Source of the DNA: Streptomyces sp. NBC_01216 | GTDB taxonomy: Bacteria > Actinomycetota > Actinomycetes > Streptomycetales > Streptomycetaceae | DNA: 64,000 bases | Direction of reading: 5' to 3' | NCBI RefSeq assembly: GCF_035994945.1 | Contig: NZ_CP108677.1 | Location: 6,448,001 to 6,512,000 of the forward strand | Notes under the pieces: model-generated | Told to the model about the DNA's origin: nothing | The model's input: only the letters and a program-made list of their open reading frames with translations | Databases searched by the model: none | Position numbers and translations under genes: made by a program | Shown here: in pieces, positions 17,201-24,867 of the stretch | Layout: each line of letters opens with the position of its first letter | How positions within the stretch are numbered: the first letter of the stretch is position 1

Positions 17201-20200
17201 TGGCGATCTCCGGACGGAGCACGGCTTCACCCGGAGACAAGATCGCGTGGTAGTTGTCCACCCCCGGCGCGTAGCCGGGCACGATGCCACCGAGCGCGTG
17301 CTTGTTGCCCTTGCCCTTGCCGCCACCGCCCCCACCGAAGCCGGTGAGCCGGTTGACTTCGCCCAACTTGCCCCCAAGGGCCCCGGCTTTGCCTTCGGCC
17401 TGGTCGAGCGCGTCACGCAGGGTACGGACCTTGCTGGTGATCTGCCCCAGCCCCCGCCCGTTGACGTCCTTGATCTTGTCGTTGAGGCCCTTGGCCTTCG
17501 AGTACGAATCCTTGATCGCGGGGGTGAGGTTCGAGGAGAACTTCGCGCGGAGGCTGTCCAGGGAACGGCCGTTGAGTTCCTGCACCTTGGCGGCGACCTG
17601 GGCGACGTAGCGCTTCGCGGTGTCGGCCTTGTCCTTCAAGAACTCGAACTGCTGGCGGACCATGCCGAGCTTGCCCTCGTTGAGGTCATTCACGGCCTGG
17701 CGGACCTGCTTGATTCCCGACTGTGCTGTCCCGGCCTTCTCCTTGACGGAGATGAGTCGCTGGCCCAGTTCGGACAGTGGCGACCGGTTCAGCTCCCGCA
17801 CCGAAAGGCGGGCCTGGTCGATCTCGCGGTCAGCGTTCTGAGCGCCGCCCTTGACGCTGGAGCCGGCCTCGCCGCCCAGCTCGTTGGAGAGCGAGTTCAG
17901 TCGCGCCCGGTTGAGGTTGTAGATCCGGCTCTGGATCTGCTGGATCGTCTGGTCCACGTCACGCAGAGCGCGCTCAGCGTCGCTGGTCTCTACGGTCAGG
18001 CGGGTGGAACGGCTGTCCTGCCCCCGCATCCGGTCCATGCCCCGGCGAGCCAGGGAACGGTCGTCTCCGTCGTGGTAATCGGCTCGTCGCGCCTGGTACG
18101 CCTCACGGAAGTTGCCCTTGCCGGCCGCGACGCCGGAGAGGAACTGGTTCCCGGTGCGGAAGGCTCCGCGGACTCCCTTCGCGAGGCCACCCGTGAGCTT
18201 GAGGAGCGGAAGAAACGATTTTCCTACCTTGCCGAGAATCTTGGTGGCAAGACCGATCGCGATGGCCAGAGGTCCCAGCACCGCAACGACCTTGACTGCC
18301 TTGGCGACGAGATCCTTCAGCCATGGGTGCTCGTTGAGCAACGCCTGAGTCTTCTCGACCCCGCCCAGGAGAAGGTTGAGCGCCTTGAGCAGGTTTCCGG
18401 AAAGGCCCCCGGCGAGCTTCTGGAAGTCCGGGTCCTCTACGAGGTCCTTGAGGCGGTCAGCGAGCTTGTGCGTGTTCTGGCCGAGTTCCGTCCACTCGAA
18501 CTTGCCCGAGTCGTTGTACTCACCAAAGAGCTTGCCGAGGGTCAGCTGCATCTGTTCCTTGACGGACGTGAAGTGTCCGCCGATGGAACCGGTGCCAAGA
18601 GCTTCTGCGGAGCCCTTGACCCCCGGCGCTGTCTGATACGCCTTGATGAACTTGTCGAAGAACTCCTTGGAGTTCACGCCGCCCTTGGGGTCCTGGACCT
18701 CCTTGAGGAAGTCGGGACCGCCCTTGAACCCGGCGATCTTACCGATTTCATTCATCGGGATACCGGTGCCGCGGACAAACTGACGAAGGTACCGGGTGGA
18801 CAGCTTGCCCTGGTCCATCATCATGTCGGCGGCCATCATGCCGCCCTTGACCTTCTCCGGGTTTGTGATGCCGAAGGAAGCGGCGTAGTCAGCGATGCCC
18901 TTGATCAGCAGCCGGGACTTCTTGAGGGAATCCGAAGTGGAGTTGCCATAGGACTCGAAGTTTCGAGCGACCTGGGAGAACTTGTCGGTCATGTCCTCCA
19001 GGGAGAACGGGGTGTGAACCGCAAAGTCCTGGATGGATTGGAGCCCCTTGGCGACTTCCTTCTGGTTGAAGCCGGCCCGGTTCAGGCCCTCCGAGGAGTA
19101 GAACTGCATGTCGGCGCTCGTAGCACCGATCTTGGTGACGTATCCGGCAGCGATGGCCAGGGGAGTAACGAGGTTCTGCGTGATGCTCCGGCCGACCTGC
19201 TCAAGGTTCTGGCCGTATGTCTCCGTGGTCTGCGAGAGGGACTTCCACTGCTCCCCGGCGGACCGCATGGAAGTCCTGTGCTGCCGGTCCCAGGAGGCGA
19301 TCTGACGACGGTTGCTGGCGATCACGTCGGCATACGCCGAGCGGGTCTGCTGGAGACCCCGCAGCTCGTCGCGCAAGAAAGCGACGCGGGCCTGATGGGC
19401 CGCACGCTCCTCAGCCACGCGCTGACGCACAGCGGCGGCCAGCTCGCGTTCGGCGGCCCGCTGCTCAGCCGCGGCCCGTCGAGCCGCAGCGGCCAGCTCA
19501 CGCTTCATCTGTGAGACCTCGCGGGCAAGGGCCCGCTCCTCGGTCCTCTCCGCTTGGACGCGGCGACGGGTCTCCGCCATGGCCTCACGCTGGAGACGTG
19601 CCCGCTCCTGGGCCTGGGCCCGAAGTTGGGCGGTCTGTTCGCGCCGGATCTGTGCGACCTCGGCGGCGAGAGCCCGCTCTTCCTTGCGTTCTGCCTGGAC
19701 ACGGCGGGTCGTCTCGGCCCGAGCTTCCTTCTCTGCGCGGGCCTTCTCCTGCGCCTTTTGGCGCTCGTCCCGGATCGCCTCCTGGACGGCCTGACGGTTG
19801 GCTTTCACCGTGTCGGTGATGGCCTTCCGGGTGGCCTTCGAGGTGCCTTCCTCCAGCTGCTCGCGCTGCTTCGCGAGGTTCCGGTAGGTGCGGAACTGCT
19901 TGCCGGCCTCCTCCCCGTGGAAACGGGTGAGGGATCGCTCGATCTGGCGGAGCTTGTTGGAGGTATCGACCGCTTCCTTCTCGGTGGCCTTCCCGGCCTG
20001 CTTTGCAGCCTTGGAAGTAGCGGTGGCGATCCCGTTGAAGCCGCCCGTCAGTCCCTTGGAGAACGCAGCCGCCCCGGCCTTGCCCATCGCCGTGAGCTGA
20101 GTGGTCAGATCGGTGCGAAGCCTTGCCAGAGCGATCTTGGAGAGCTCGGGGTAAATCTCGATGAAACCGGCGCCTACCTTGACGGGCGCTCTTCCTCGCG

Positions 20201-20207
20201 TAGCCAT
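14271..20207 (-). CDS. tape measure protein with CHAP and SLT domains
   Basis: 1978 residues, start at 20207 with AGGAGG upstream. Residues about 90-300 are a long Arg/Glu/Ala coiled coil. About 390-640 is the conserved phage tape-measure region (FNQKEVAKGLQSIQDFAVHT, MMDQGKLSTRYLRQFVRG). Three Gly-rich repeats of the form GGIVPGY-PG-D---A-LS-GE--LRPE follow. Near the C-terminus are a CHAP-type domain (GNGEAWCADFISYVVDKAG, GHINIKTG) and a lytic transglycosylase domain (IIRRESGGNARAVN, GLMQVVPTTF). The protein sets tail length, and its C-terminal enzymes probably open the peptidoglycan during DNA entry. Length suggests a tail near 300 nm by the usual 0.15 nm per residue rule. Confidence 0.93.
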   Translation of the reverse strand: MATRGRAPVKVGAGFIEIYPELSKIALARLRTDLTTQLTAMGKAGAAAFSKGLTGGFNGIATATSKAAKQAGKATEKEAVDTSNKLRQIERSLTRFHGEEAGKQFRTYRNLAKQREQLEEGTSKATRKAITDTVKANRQAVQEAIRDERQKAQEKARAEKEARAETTRRVQAERKEERALAAEVAQIRREQTAQLRAQAQERARLQREAMAETRRRVQAERTEERALAREVSQMKRELAAAARRAAAEQRAAERELAAAVRQRVAEERAAHQARVAFLRDELRGLQQTRSAYADVIASNRRQIASWDRQHRTSMRSAGEQWKSLSQTTETYGQNLEQVGRSITQNLVTPLAIAAGYVTKIGATSADMQFYSSEGLNRAGFNQKEVAKGLQSIQDFAVHTPFSLEDMTDKFSQVARNFESYGNSTSDSLKKSRLLIKGIADYAASFGITNPEKVKGGMMAADMMMDQGKLSTRYLRQFVRGTGIPMNEIGKIAGFKGGPDFLKEVQDPKGGVNSKEFFDKFIKAYQTAPGVKGSAEALGTGSIGGHFTSVKEQMQLTLGKLFGEYNDSGKFEWTELGQNTHKLADRLKDLVEDPDFQKLAGGLSGNLLKALNLLLGGVEKTQALLNEHPWLKDLVAKAVKVVAVLGPLAIAIGLATKILGKVGKSFLPLLKLTGGLAKGVRGAFRTGNQFLSGVAAGKGNFREAYQARRADYHDGDDRSLARRGMDRMRGQDSRSTRLTVETSDAERALRDVDQTIQQIQSRIYNLNRARLNSLSNELGGEAGSSVKGGAQNADREIDQARLSVRELNRSPLSELGQRLISVKEKAGTAQSGIKQVRQAVNDLNEGKLGMVRQQFEFLKDKADTAKRYVAQVAAKVQELNGRSLDSLRAKFSSNLTPAIKDSYSKAKGLNDKIKDVNGRGLGQITSKVRTLRDALDQAEGKAGALGGKLGEVNRLTGFGGGGGGKGKGNKHALGGIVPGYAPGVDNYHAILSPGEAVLRPEIANALGSDTINAWNSAAARGRVSRHAKGKAGEGSSKTGTWPLSILEELYDIVNVRPGIGAFTGGIGMAGAGQTIGGPTGSNVRHWGAQAGGDGAGRLVNNRFGKMKDFILERVPSFLTKAPTGIGNLIGIAAGGIAPTAGQLFWDDVWKGEGNVLQRGGRFMTDMVKSIPQILKDLVSNVWDSGAEILGALKDAITDPVGFFEDALSSVKSMFQGMVDQVKEMVRLLQEIWSNPSEYAEEVFDNFVVRVKELMPNTKGLFQFADGGIVPGYSPGNDRVHAMLSPGEAVLRPEAVRFLGHAAIQRLNSGAKSGTLSTASKLESDTSIPDAKAYEEVVAKIIASLEDLTKAVAAHRSSSAADWDQVATKVRTAIDGTITPAQTRWVQHLSGPLAQTERAFQSTNQGVWSDVQNRVSASVSDVSSSLTQLRSNVDTTKRFFETSGSQIRTAWGQAMSYVDSSTRTTVSGPYNRGAVSMMSAMAKLAGTGPPLSPVQFSTGGIVPGYQPGVDTVPAVLSKGEGILRPEVVRSLGAETILRWNEQARRGGHVYARGGIVGQAAFTGPTGADWVNKHKDDDFDGYTSAFKAGWQSVIKPMLDTVTRTFGVSGDLSARGFDKGRPWAEKWTKWVDDHTSGGGGAAVKVALDEHRNEAPMVGGSKYNLGNGEAWCADFISYVVDKAGANSAYGNSPKGAPRNRWPAVATWNAAMRHVPVSQSQPGDLMTYQGNGHINIKTGPDETVGGNESNQLKRSRGYWRSATAALRPTGGNTSVDGPVLNAWPGSIPKFTGSLGGGVDGEIAKAIAKAMSLTGVGGSKWSDGIATIIRRESGGNARAVNDWDSNAVVGNSSKGLMQVVPTTFKAYHQSGTSWDIFDPVANIAAAINYIKARYGDISRVQQADPTKPPKGYWTGTQYASPGLALVGERGPELVNFRGGERVYNNGETRDLLGNRYEIHIHEAKAEDTTQAVIRGLQYVETMYGM

Positions 20208-20215
20208 GCAGCCTC

Positions 20216-20910
20216 CTAGGGGTTGCCGAATGTGTTGAAGAACGAAGCCACCTCATCGCCGGAGGCGAACTCGCGAGGCTTCGGCTTCTCTGCAACCTGC
20301 CCGGGACGGGGAAGTGGCTTCGGAGGGTCGAGGTCGTTGTCCTCGGTTGAATTGGCCTTGATGAACAAGTAGTTCGACAGTTCAAGACCGTCGGAGATTC
20401 GGGCCAGAATGTGATTGGTCTCGGTCCAGGACGTTGCCTCGTCAATCTCGATGAGGAGCAACGATTCTCCGGGCTTCTTGAAGAGGGCCTGGATCAGGAC
20501 GTGGACGCGGCGGAGAGAGAGCCGCCCGGACCACAGGTCGAGCAGGTCAACCCCGAAGTGCGACAGGAGGTCGGCTTCCAGGGGATCGCTGTACTCGTGG
20601 AGGATGCGGGCGGTCTGTATCAGTTTCCCGGCTCACCGAATCCTGCGGCCTCAGTGACCTTCTCCAGGAACTCGTTGAACTCGCCAATGGTGCAGCGCAG
20701 AGCCCGGTACGTGGCCCACTGTTCCGGGCCGACGATGGCCCGAGTGATCGCCCGCTCGCCGGCTCCCTCCTCGATCACGTCCAGGACCTCATCCGGCAGG
20801 TTCATCGGGGCCGGGATCACGAACTTCTCGCCCTTGAACTCGAAGGCGGTCTCCTTGCCCTTCGCCTCAGCGGACTTGGCGGCAGCGGTGGTCTTCTTGG
20901 CAGCAGTCAT
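20216..20910 (-). CDS. tail assembly chaperone, -1 frameshift product
   Basis: Predicted 231-residue fusion: the first 96 residues from the frame ending at 20620, then 135 residues read in the -1 frame to 20216. The slip site is GGGAAAC, the complement of 20623-20629, directly before the TGA of the short product. It fits X-XXY-YYZ with codons GGA-AAC, as in lambda G/GT and many actinophages. The extension continues LIQTARILHEYSDP and ends FNTFGNP. The second frame has no good start of its own and abuts the tape measure gene. The fusion is expected at a few percent and recruits tail tube to tape measure. Confidence 0.87.
20620..20910 (-). CDS. tail assembly chaperone, short product
   Basis: 96 residues from the ATG at 20910: a Lys/Ala-rich start (TAAKKTTAAAK), then FEFKGEKFVIPAPMNLPDEVLDVIEEG and ATYRALRCTIGEFNEFLEKV, typical of actinophage tail chaperone G. 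It lies between major tail protein and tape measure. Most ribosomes should stop here, giving an excess of this form over the fusion. Confidence 0.87.
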   Translation of the reverse strand: MTAAKKTTAAAKSAEAKGKETAFEFKGEKFVIPAPMNLPDEVLDVIEEGAGERAITRAIVGPEQWATYRALRCTIGEFNEFLEKVTEAAGFGEPGN

Positions 20911-20987
20911 GGGAACTCCAGAACACATCGGAGGAAGATGAGAGAGGGGCGGGGATTTCTCCCTCCCCGCCACGGGGATAAGTTCAA

Positions 20988-21254
20988 TTAGGCGGCAGGC
21001 TTGATGGTCTGGATGACCGAGAAGGCGACGGAAGCAGAGTCCTTGGCCTGACCGGAGGCGTCCTTCGCGATGATGGAGAACTGATACTCGGTATCGCTGG
21101 TGAGGCCGCTGATCACAGCAGATGTGCCCTTTCGGGTCTCAGTCTTGGGTCCGCCGCTGATCTCGTAGTCAGTGGCCCCGGCAACGGCGTTCCAGGACAG
21201 CTTCACGGAGGTGTCCGTGACATCGCTGACCGAAAGGCCGTCCGGGGCCGTCAG
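20988..21254 (-). CDS. FN3 domain, frameshift extension of major tail protein
   Basis: 88 codons open in the -1 frame from the end of the major tail protein: APDGLSVSDVTDTSVKLSWN, GATDYEISGG, SGLTSDTEYQFSIIAKDASG, a complete fibronectin type III fold. The only in-frame start, a GTG at 21206, would cut off the first strand, and no ribosome site is present. Reading therefore probably enters by a -1 slip near the tail gene's stop (GAG TCT TTC TGA), where tRNA-Phe can move from UUC to UUU. Ig-like domains added this way to tail proteins are documented in other siphoviruses. The domain would decorate the tail and bind carbohydrate or wall polymer. Confidence 0.75.
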   Translation of the reverse strand: MTAPDGLSVSDVTDTSVKLSWNAVAGATDYEISGGPKTETRKGTSAVISGLTSDTEYQFSIIAKDASGQAKDSASVAFSVIQTIKPAA

Positions 21255-22159
21255 AAAGACTCGGCCTGCTTTGCGTTTACCGTCAGCTTCTCGGTCGCCT
21301 CAACATTGAGGACCGTGCCGGCGCTTGCCTTGACGGTGTACTGGTCAACCGGGGTATCGGCTGCCACTGCGACCGGGATAGCGAACGATCCGTTCTCCTC
21401 AACGACCTTGGCCGTGTAGGTGAACTTGACGGAGGACGAGGAGAAGGAGAGGGAGACTTCCTCGCCGGTCGGGAAGCCCTGACCGACCACATTGAAGTGT
21501 CCGGTCTGCGCGACCGTACTCGGCTGGAGAGTCACCTTGGTCGCCACTTCGACCGGGCCGTCGATCACCTGGTCATCGGTCAGGACATAGCCGAGGTTCC
21601 CGGAGCGGTCAAGCGCGTCGATCGTCAGCTCGAACTTGCCGTTCTCGGCTCGCTGGAGCTGAATCGCACCGCGATCGGAGATCATGGCACGGCCGATGAC
21701 GCAGCGGTATCGGACCGGCTTTCCGTCAATGGACTGCGACCAGTCAACAACCAGTGCGATTTCCTGGAGTTCGGGAGTGGACTTGAGGTCGAGCCGGTAA
21801 GTGCCCGGAACGACCTTGCCTTCCTTGTCGGTGGCCGGCACCCACTTGGCCCCGAAGAACAGCTCGGTCGTGAGCTGGTTCGTCTCCATGAGGGTCGCCT
21901 TCACCTGGAAGGAAGCGCTCTTGACGTTGTAGAGCACAGGCACAGCGCTCTGCCAGACGTTCACCGGGTCGGTCTCGATCGACGGGGTGATGGTGACGCC
22001 GCCCTCGTCCACGTATCCCAGAGCACGGAAGTCGCCATCCGCGGTGAAGGGAACGGTGTCACGGGGGAGGATGTCCGCTACCTTGTCGGCCGGCGCAACA
22101 TAGATCTCACCCGAGGGTGCAAAGCGGATCTTCTTGGAGTTACCGGAGTTCTCAGCCAT
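21251..22159 (-). CDS. major tail (tube) protein
   Basis: 302 residues, ATG at 22159 with GGAGG upstream. Residues 1-205 are the tube domain (SGEIYVAPADKVADILPRD, GGVTITPSIETDPVNVWQS). Residues 210-300 are an Ig-like domain (VTLQPSTVAQTGHFNVVGQGF, then FTYTAKVVEENGSFAIPV). A further FN3 domain lies beyond the stop in the -1 frame. A hairpin with a T-run directly precedes the gene, and high expression is expected. Confidence 0.88.
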   Translation of the reverse strand: MAENSGNSKKIRFAPSGEIYVAPADKVADILPRDTVPFTADGDFRALGYVDEGGVTITPSIETDPVNVWQSAVPVLYNVKSASFQVKATLMETNQLTTELFFGAKWVPATDKEGKVVPGTYRLDLKSTPELQEIALVVDWSQSIDGKPVRYRCVIGRAMISDRGAIQLQRAENGKFELTIDALDRSGNLGYVLTDDQVIDGPVEVATKVTLQPSTVAQTGHFNVVGQGFPTGEEVSLSFSSSSVKFTYTAKVVEENGSFAIPVAVAADTPVDQYTVKASAGTVLNVEATEKLTVNAKQAESF

Positions 22160-22182
22160 AGGGCCTCCTGTGAGTGGGCATG

Positions 22183-22207
22183 AAAAAGGCCCCTGTGACA
22201 GGGGCCT
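22183..22207 (-). terminator. hairpin before major tail gene
   Basis: Minus-strand stem AGGCCCCTG/CAGGGGCCT with a 3-base loop, followed by TTTTT and CATGCCCAC. Confidence 0.85.
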
Positions 22208-22223
22208 GGAAAGTCGGAAGCGC

Positions 22224-22239
22224 TATCACATTCCAACTT
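22224..22239 (-). promoter_or_regulatory. stoperator-like site, GTTGGAATGTGATA
   Basis: Minus-strand copy of the dispersed motif in the gap before the major tail gene, oriented with transcription. One base differs from consensus (GATA for GACA). A T-run lies shortly upstream. Confidence 0.7.
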
Positions 22240-22266
22240 CGAGGGAAAAAAGAGAGGCTGCCGGGC

Positions 22267-22650
22267 TCACGCCTCGGTCAGGAAGAGGGTCACTTCCCCT
22301 TGGTAGGTGTGCTCACGGGAGGTGGAGTCGGGGAAGTAGCGGGGGCTGATCGCCTCGTCCACGTCGAGGACCAGGGCGTCACCGACGACGCGGGCAGGCA
22401 GGTCCTCAAGCAGGCATTCGCGCACTCGGTAGGCGACGGCCGCGGCCTCCGCTCGATCCTTCGCGTACACCTGGTAGGTGATGTCGGCGCGGTCCATGCG
22501 GGCCCGGATGATCCGGAAGCCCCCAGCGTGCTCCAGGTAGATCGTGGTGTCTCCCGGCTCGCGGCCCACCAGGTCGCCGGTGACGAAGTCAGTTAGTTCA
22601 TGCAGGCCCTTGAGGTAGCCGAAGACCACCGACACGGGATCGAGACGCAT
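22267..22650 (-). CDS. tail terminator-like protein
   Basis: 127 residues. Size, place (between connector genes and major tail protein) and pattern (PVSVVFGYLKGL, ADITYQVYAKDRAEAAAVAYRVREC) fit the tail terminator/minor tail U fold that caps the tube. It shares its boundary base with the upstream gene. Confidence 0.65.
   Translation of the reverse strand: MRLDPVSVVFGYLKGLHELTDFVTGDLVGREPGDTTIYLEHAGGFRIIRARMDRADITYQVYAKDRAEAAAVAYRVRECLLEDLPARVVGDALVLDVDEAISPRYFPDSTSREHTYQGEVTLFLTEA
22592..22601 (+). repeat. GTTAGTTCAT motif, copy 3
   Basis: Exact copy, extended GTCAGTTAGTTCATGCAG, inside the tail-terminator gene; the coding strand reads CAT-GAA-CTA-ACT with rare codons. Confidence 0.7.
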
Positions 22651-22979
22651 CAGCCTTCACGCTCCTTCAGCAGGGCTTCCTTCAAGGTGTGGTTGCCGGG
22701 ATGGCGTCGGCCGCCCTTGTCCCGCCAGCCGTACTCGATGAGGAGGGCGTGCCTGTCTGCCTGCACCGCTGAATGAACTGTCCCCTCGACCTCGTACGCG
22801 GTGACGGAGAGGGAGCGGGCGTACATGTTCCACGAGCCCTTGCTGTTCTTCGGAGCAGACCCACGGGCGGTCGCGGCGATGGCCGATGCCTTCTGCGCGA
22901 GCATCTTGGCCGTCTCGGCTGAGGACATGAGGCGGTGCATGGCGGCCTCGTCGAGGATCAGGCGGAAACGGGCTGCCAT
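22650..22979 (-). CDS. HK97 gp10-like neck protein
   Basis: 109 residues. The pattern KMLAQKASAIAATARGSAP, ARSLSVTAYEVEGTV and HALLIEYGWRDKGGRRHPGNHTLKEAL is typical of HK97-gp10/minor capsid proteins, which bind at the head-tail junction. Coordinates abut both neighbours in the connector block. Confidence 0.75.
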   Translation of the reverse strand: MAARFRLILDEAAMHRLMSSAETAKMLAQKASAIAATARGSAPKNSKGSWNMYARSLSVTAYEVEGTVHSAVQADRHALLIEYGWRDKGGRRHPGNHTLKEALLKEREG

Positions 22980-23308
22980 CAGTGCTCCACCCGCCAGGCC
23001 CGGACCCGCACATGCCGGAGGGAGCCGTGCTCCCAGGGCATCGGCACACCATCGACCTCGTACAGCTGCGACCCGAACTGGAGCCGGTCTGCGGAATTCA
23101 CGTCGGCCCCGTAGGGCAGGTAGACGAGAACCCGCTCCTGTGCCGTCTCCCTCTCGGGGGATCGGACCTCGAAGGATCGGTCAGGCTGGACGTTGCCAAG
23201 GCCCTTGAAGACCACGACCGCACGGGACCAGTCCCGCTTCTTGCCGTAGGTCGTCTCGGTCAGGCCGGCACGGAGGATGCGAACCTCGTCGCGGAAGAGG
23301 TTCTTCAC
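22979..23308 (-). CDS. head-tail connector protein
   Basis: 109 residues from a GTG at 23308 overlapping the upstream stop (GTGA), with GGGAGGACGC before it. Beta-rich, with VLVYLPYGADVNSADRLQFGSQLYEVDG typical of head closure (gp16/stopper-like) proteins that form a small barrel. Neighbours support this. Confidence 0.68.
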   Translation of the reverse strand: MKNLFRDEVRILRAGLTETTYGKKRDWSRAVVVFKGLGNVQPDRSFEVRSPERETAQERVLVYLPYGADVNSADRLQFGSQLYEVDGVPMPWEHGSLRHVRVRAWRVEH

Positions 23309-23646
23309 GCGTCCTCCCGGATCAGGGAGACCGAGGCGAGCTTCTTCCGGTACCGCTTGAGCGAGGACCTGGCCGCAGGAGAGAGGGACTGCGTGGTCGC
23401 AGTCGAGCCGAACTCGACCTGGATGTCTCCCACGCGTTCGCTCACGATGCCCGGAGCCACCGCGAGCCACCGGATCACCTCGGCGCAGATCACGGCCTTG
23501 ATGCCCGGCGTTTCCGCGTAGCCGCTTCCGCAGTGGTCCCGCACGAGGGCGGAGGCGTCCTCAATGAACGCCTCCACCCTCGGCTTCTCATCGTCCCCGA
23601 TTGTGCGCCCCAGACGAACAGAGATGTCGTCCACGGTGATGTTCAA
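23305..23646 (-). CDS. head-tail adaptor (gp6-like)
   Basis: 113 residues, mostly helical: VRLGRTIGDDEKPRVEAFIEDASALVRDHCG and AVICAEVIRWLAV match the four-helix adaptor proteins (gp6/gp15-like) that dock under the portal. Start by ATG; the gene lies after capsid and a stoperator-like site. Confidence 0.75.
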   Translation of the reverse strand: MNITVDDISVRLGRTIGDDEKPRVEAFIEDASALVRDHCGSGYAETPGIKAVICAEVIRWLAVAPGIVSERVGDIQVEFGSTATTQSLSPAARSSLKRYRKKLASVSLIREDA

Positions 23647-23663
23647 GTGTCACATCCCAACTT
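23647..23663 (-). promoter_or_regulatory. stoperator-like site, GTTGGGATGTGACAC
   Basis: Minus-strand copy in the 37-bp gap between capsid and adaptor genes. It is preceded on that strand by CCCTTTTTTTGTGCCCAAA, shared with the site at 24.8 kb. Confidence 0.8.
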
Positions 23664-23683
23664 TGGGCACAAAAAAAGGGTCG

Positions 23684-24793
23684 TTACTTTGCGGCGGCCT
23701 GAACCGCGACGGTCCGGTTCTTCTCCACGGCCACCTTGTTGTGGTCCTGGATCGCCTGCTCGACGCCGGTCGCAACGAGAAGCTGCTCGGGCCGGATGAT
23801 CTTGGCGTCGTAGATCACGCGCGACTTGATGGCGTCCGTGAAGGACTTCTCCGGCTTGTACGCCTCCATCTGCGCGAACGGGATGACGAGCGAGGTCGCA
23901 GCAGTCGAGCCCATGAACATGTCGATGTTCTTGAACTCGTCGTGACGGCGACCCTTGACCAGCTTGCCGGCCTCGGCTCGGGCCGTGCCGAGAGTGTTCG
24001 AGACGCGGATCGGGATGCCCAGGATGGTGCCGATGACACCGGACGGCATGACCGAGCTGCCGAAGTGCGACGCATCGATGAACTTCGGGTCGCGCAGAAG
24101 CAGCGACCGCAGGCGCGGGGAGATGAACAGGTAGCGGGAGTCCGGAGCGTTCTTGAGGTCCAGGTTCTCCAGCATCGCAACCACGTAGTCGTAGACGCCG
24201 ATGACCTCAGTGTCCAGGGCGTTCGGGGTCACGGTGTCGATCTTGCCGTGCAGTGCGGGCAGGGTGTTGAGGTCGGCCGGCATCGTCTCGGCGCCGTTCA
24301 GGTCCTTGCCCGAGACGGCCGCGGTGAGGGTCTGGGCCAGCATCCGGTCGATGGAGACGGCGGCCTGACGGCCGCGCTGACGGACCAGCTCCGACATGAG
24401 GTCGATGCCGCTCTTGGTCTGGAGCTGATGCAGGGCGTCAATCTCGATGTGGAAGCTGGAGCCCTTGGCGACCGTCATCGGAATGTACTCAAGGGCTGCA
24501 TGGTCCTTGTCACCGATCTCGCCGTACGCCTTGACCAGGCCCCTGTCCTCCACCGTGTCGATGAAGTGGGGAATGCGAATACGGTCGCCCTCGCGCCGGA
24601 ACTCACCCTCAAAATTTCGATTGGTGATCTCTGCAGAACCGAGGATCAGATTGTCCTCAAGGTCCTGGAGGAGCTGAGCGGTCCACAGCTCCGGGACAAA
24701 GACACCATGACCCTTGAGTGTCGGGTCCTGTCCAGTAGGGCCGCCAGTCAGAAGACCCGAAGCGGCCTGAGTGGTGAAGTCGTTACCAGCCAT
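23684..24793 (-). CDS. major capsid protein
   Basis: 369 residues, HK97-type fold of the actinophage kind: N-arm, then GVFVPELWTAQLLQDLEDNLIL, the E-loop region GDRIRIPHFIDTV, spine helix DLMSELVRQRGRQAAVSIDRML, P-domain segment LRSLLLRDPKFIDASHFGSSVMPSGVIGTILG. It follows scaffold and portal as usual. A stoperator-like site within a stem lies just before it. AAGGAAAC precedes the ATG. Confidence 0.9.
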   Translation of the reverse strand: MAGNDFTTQAASGLLTGGPTGQDPTLKGHGVFVPELWTAQLLQDLEDNLILGSAEITNRNFEGEFRREGDRIRIPHFIDTVEDRGLVKAYGEIGDKDHAALEYIPMTVAKGSSFHIEIDALHQLQTKSGIDLMSELVRQRGRQAAVSIDRMLAQTLTAAVSGKDLNGAETMPADLNTLPALHGKIDTVTPNALDTEVIGVYDYVVAMLENLDLKNAPDSRYLFISPRLRSLLLRDPKFIDASHFGSSVMPSGVIGTILGIPIRVSNTLGTARAEAGKLVKGRRHDEFKNIDMFMGSTAATSLVIPFAQMEAYKPEKSFTDAIKSRVIYDAKIIRPEQLLVATGVEQAIQDHNKVAVEKNRTVAVQAAAK

Positions 24794-24811
24794 ATAGTTT
24801 CCTTAGTGAGG

Positions 24812-24867
24812 AAGCATGGCCCGTGTGTCACACTCCAACTTTGAGCGCAAAAAAAGGGACCATGCTT
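24812..24867. repeat. inverted repeat flanking a stoperator-like site
   Basis: AAGCATGGCCC at 24812-24822 pairs with GGGACCATGCTT at 24856-24867 (one bulged base). The operator-like motif lies in the loop between scaffold and capsid genes, so repressor binding and RNA folding could interact here. Confidence 0.55.
24825..24841 (-). promoter_or_regulatory. stoperator-like site, GTTGGAGTGTGACAC
   Basis: Minus-strand copy in the gap before the capsid gene, with CCCTTTTTTTGCGCTCAAA just upstream, parallel to the 23.65-kb copy. Confidence 0.8.

Noticed and set aside
16956..19514. 852-codon open frame on the plus strand
   Set aside because: Antisense shadow of the tape measure gene; no motifs and a composition that mirrors the opposite strand.
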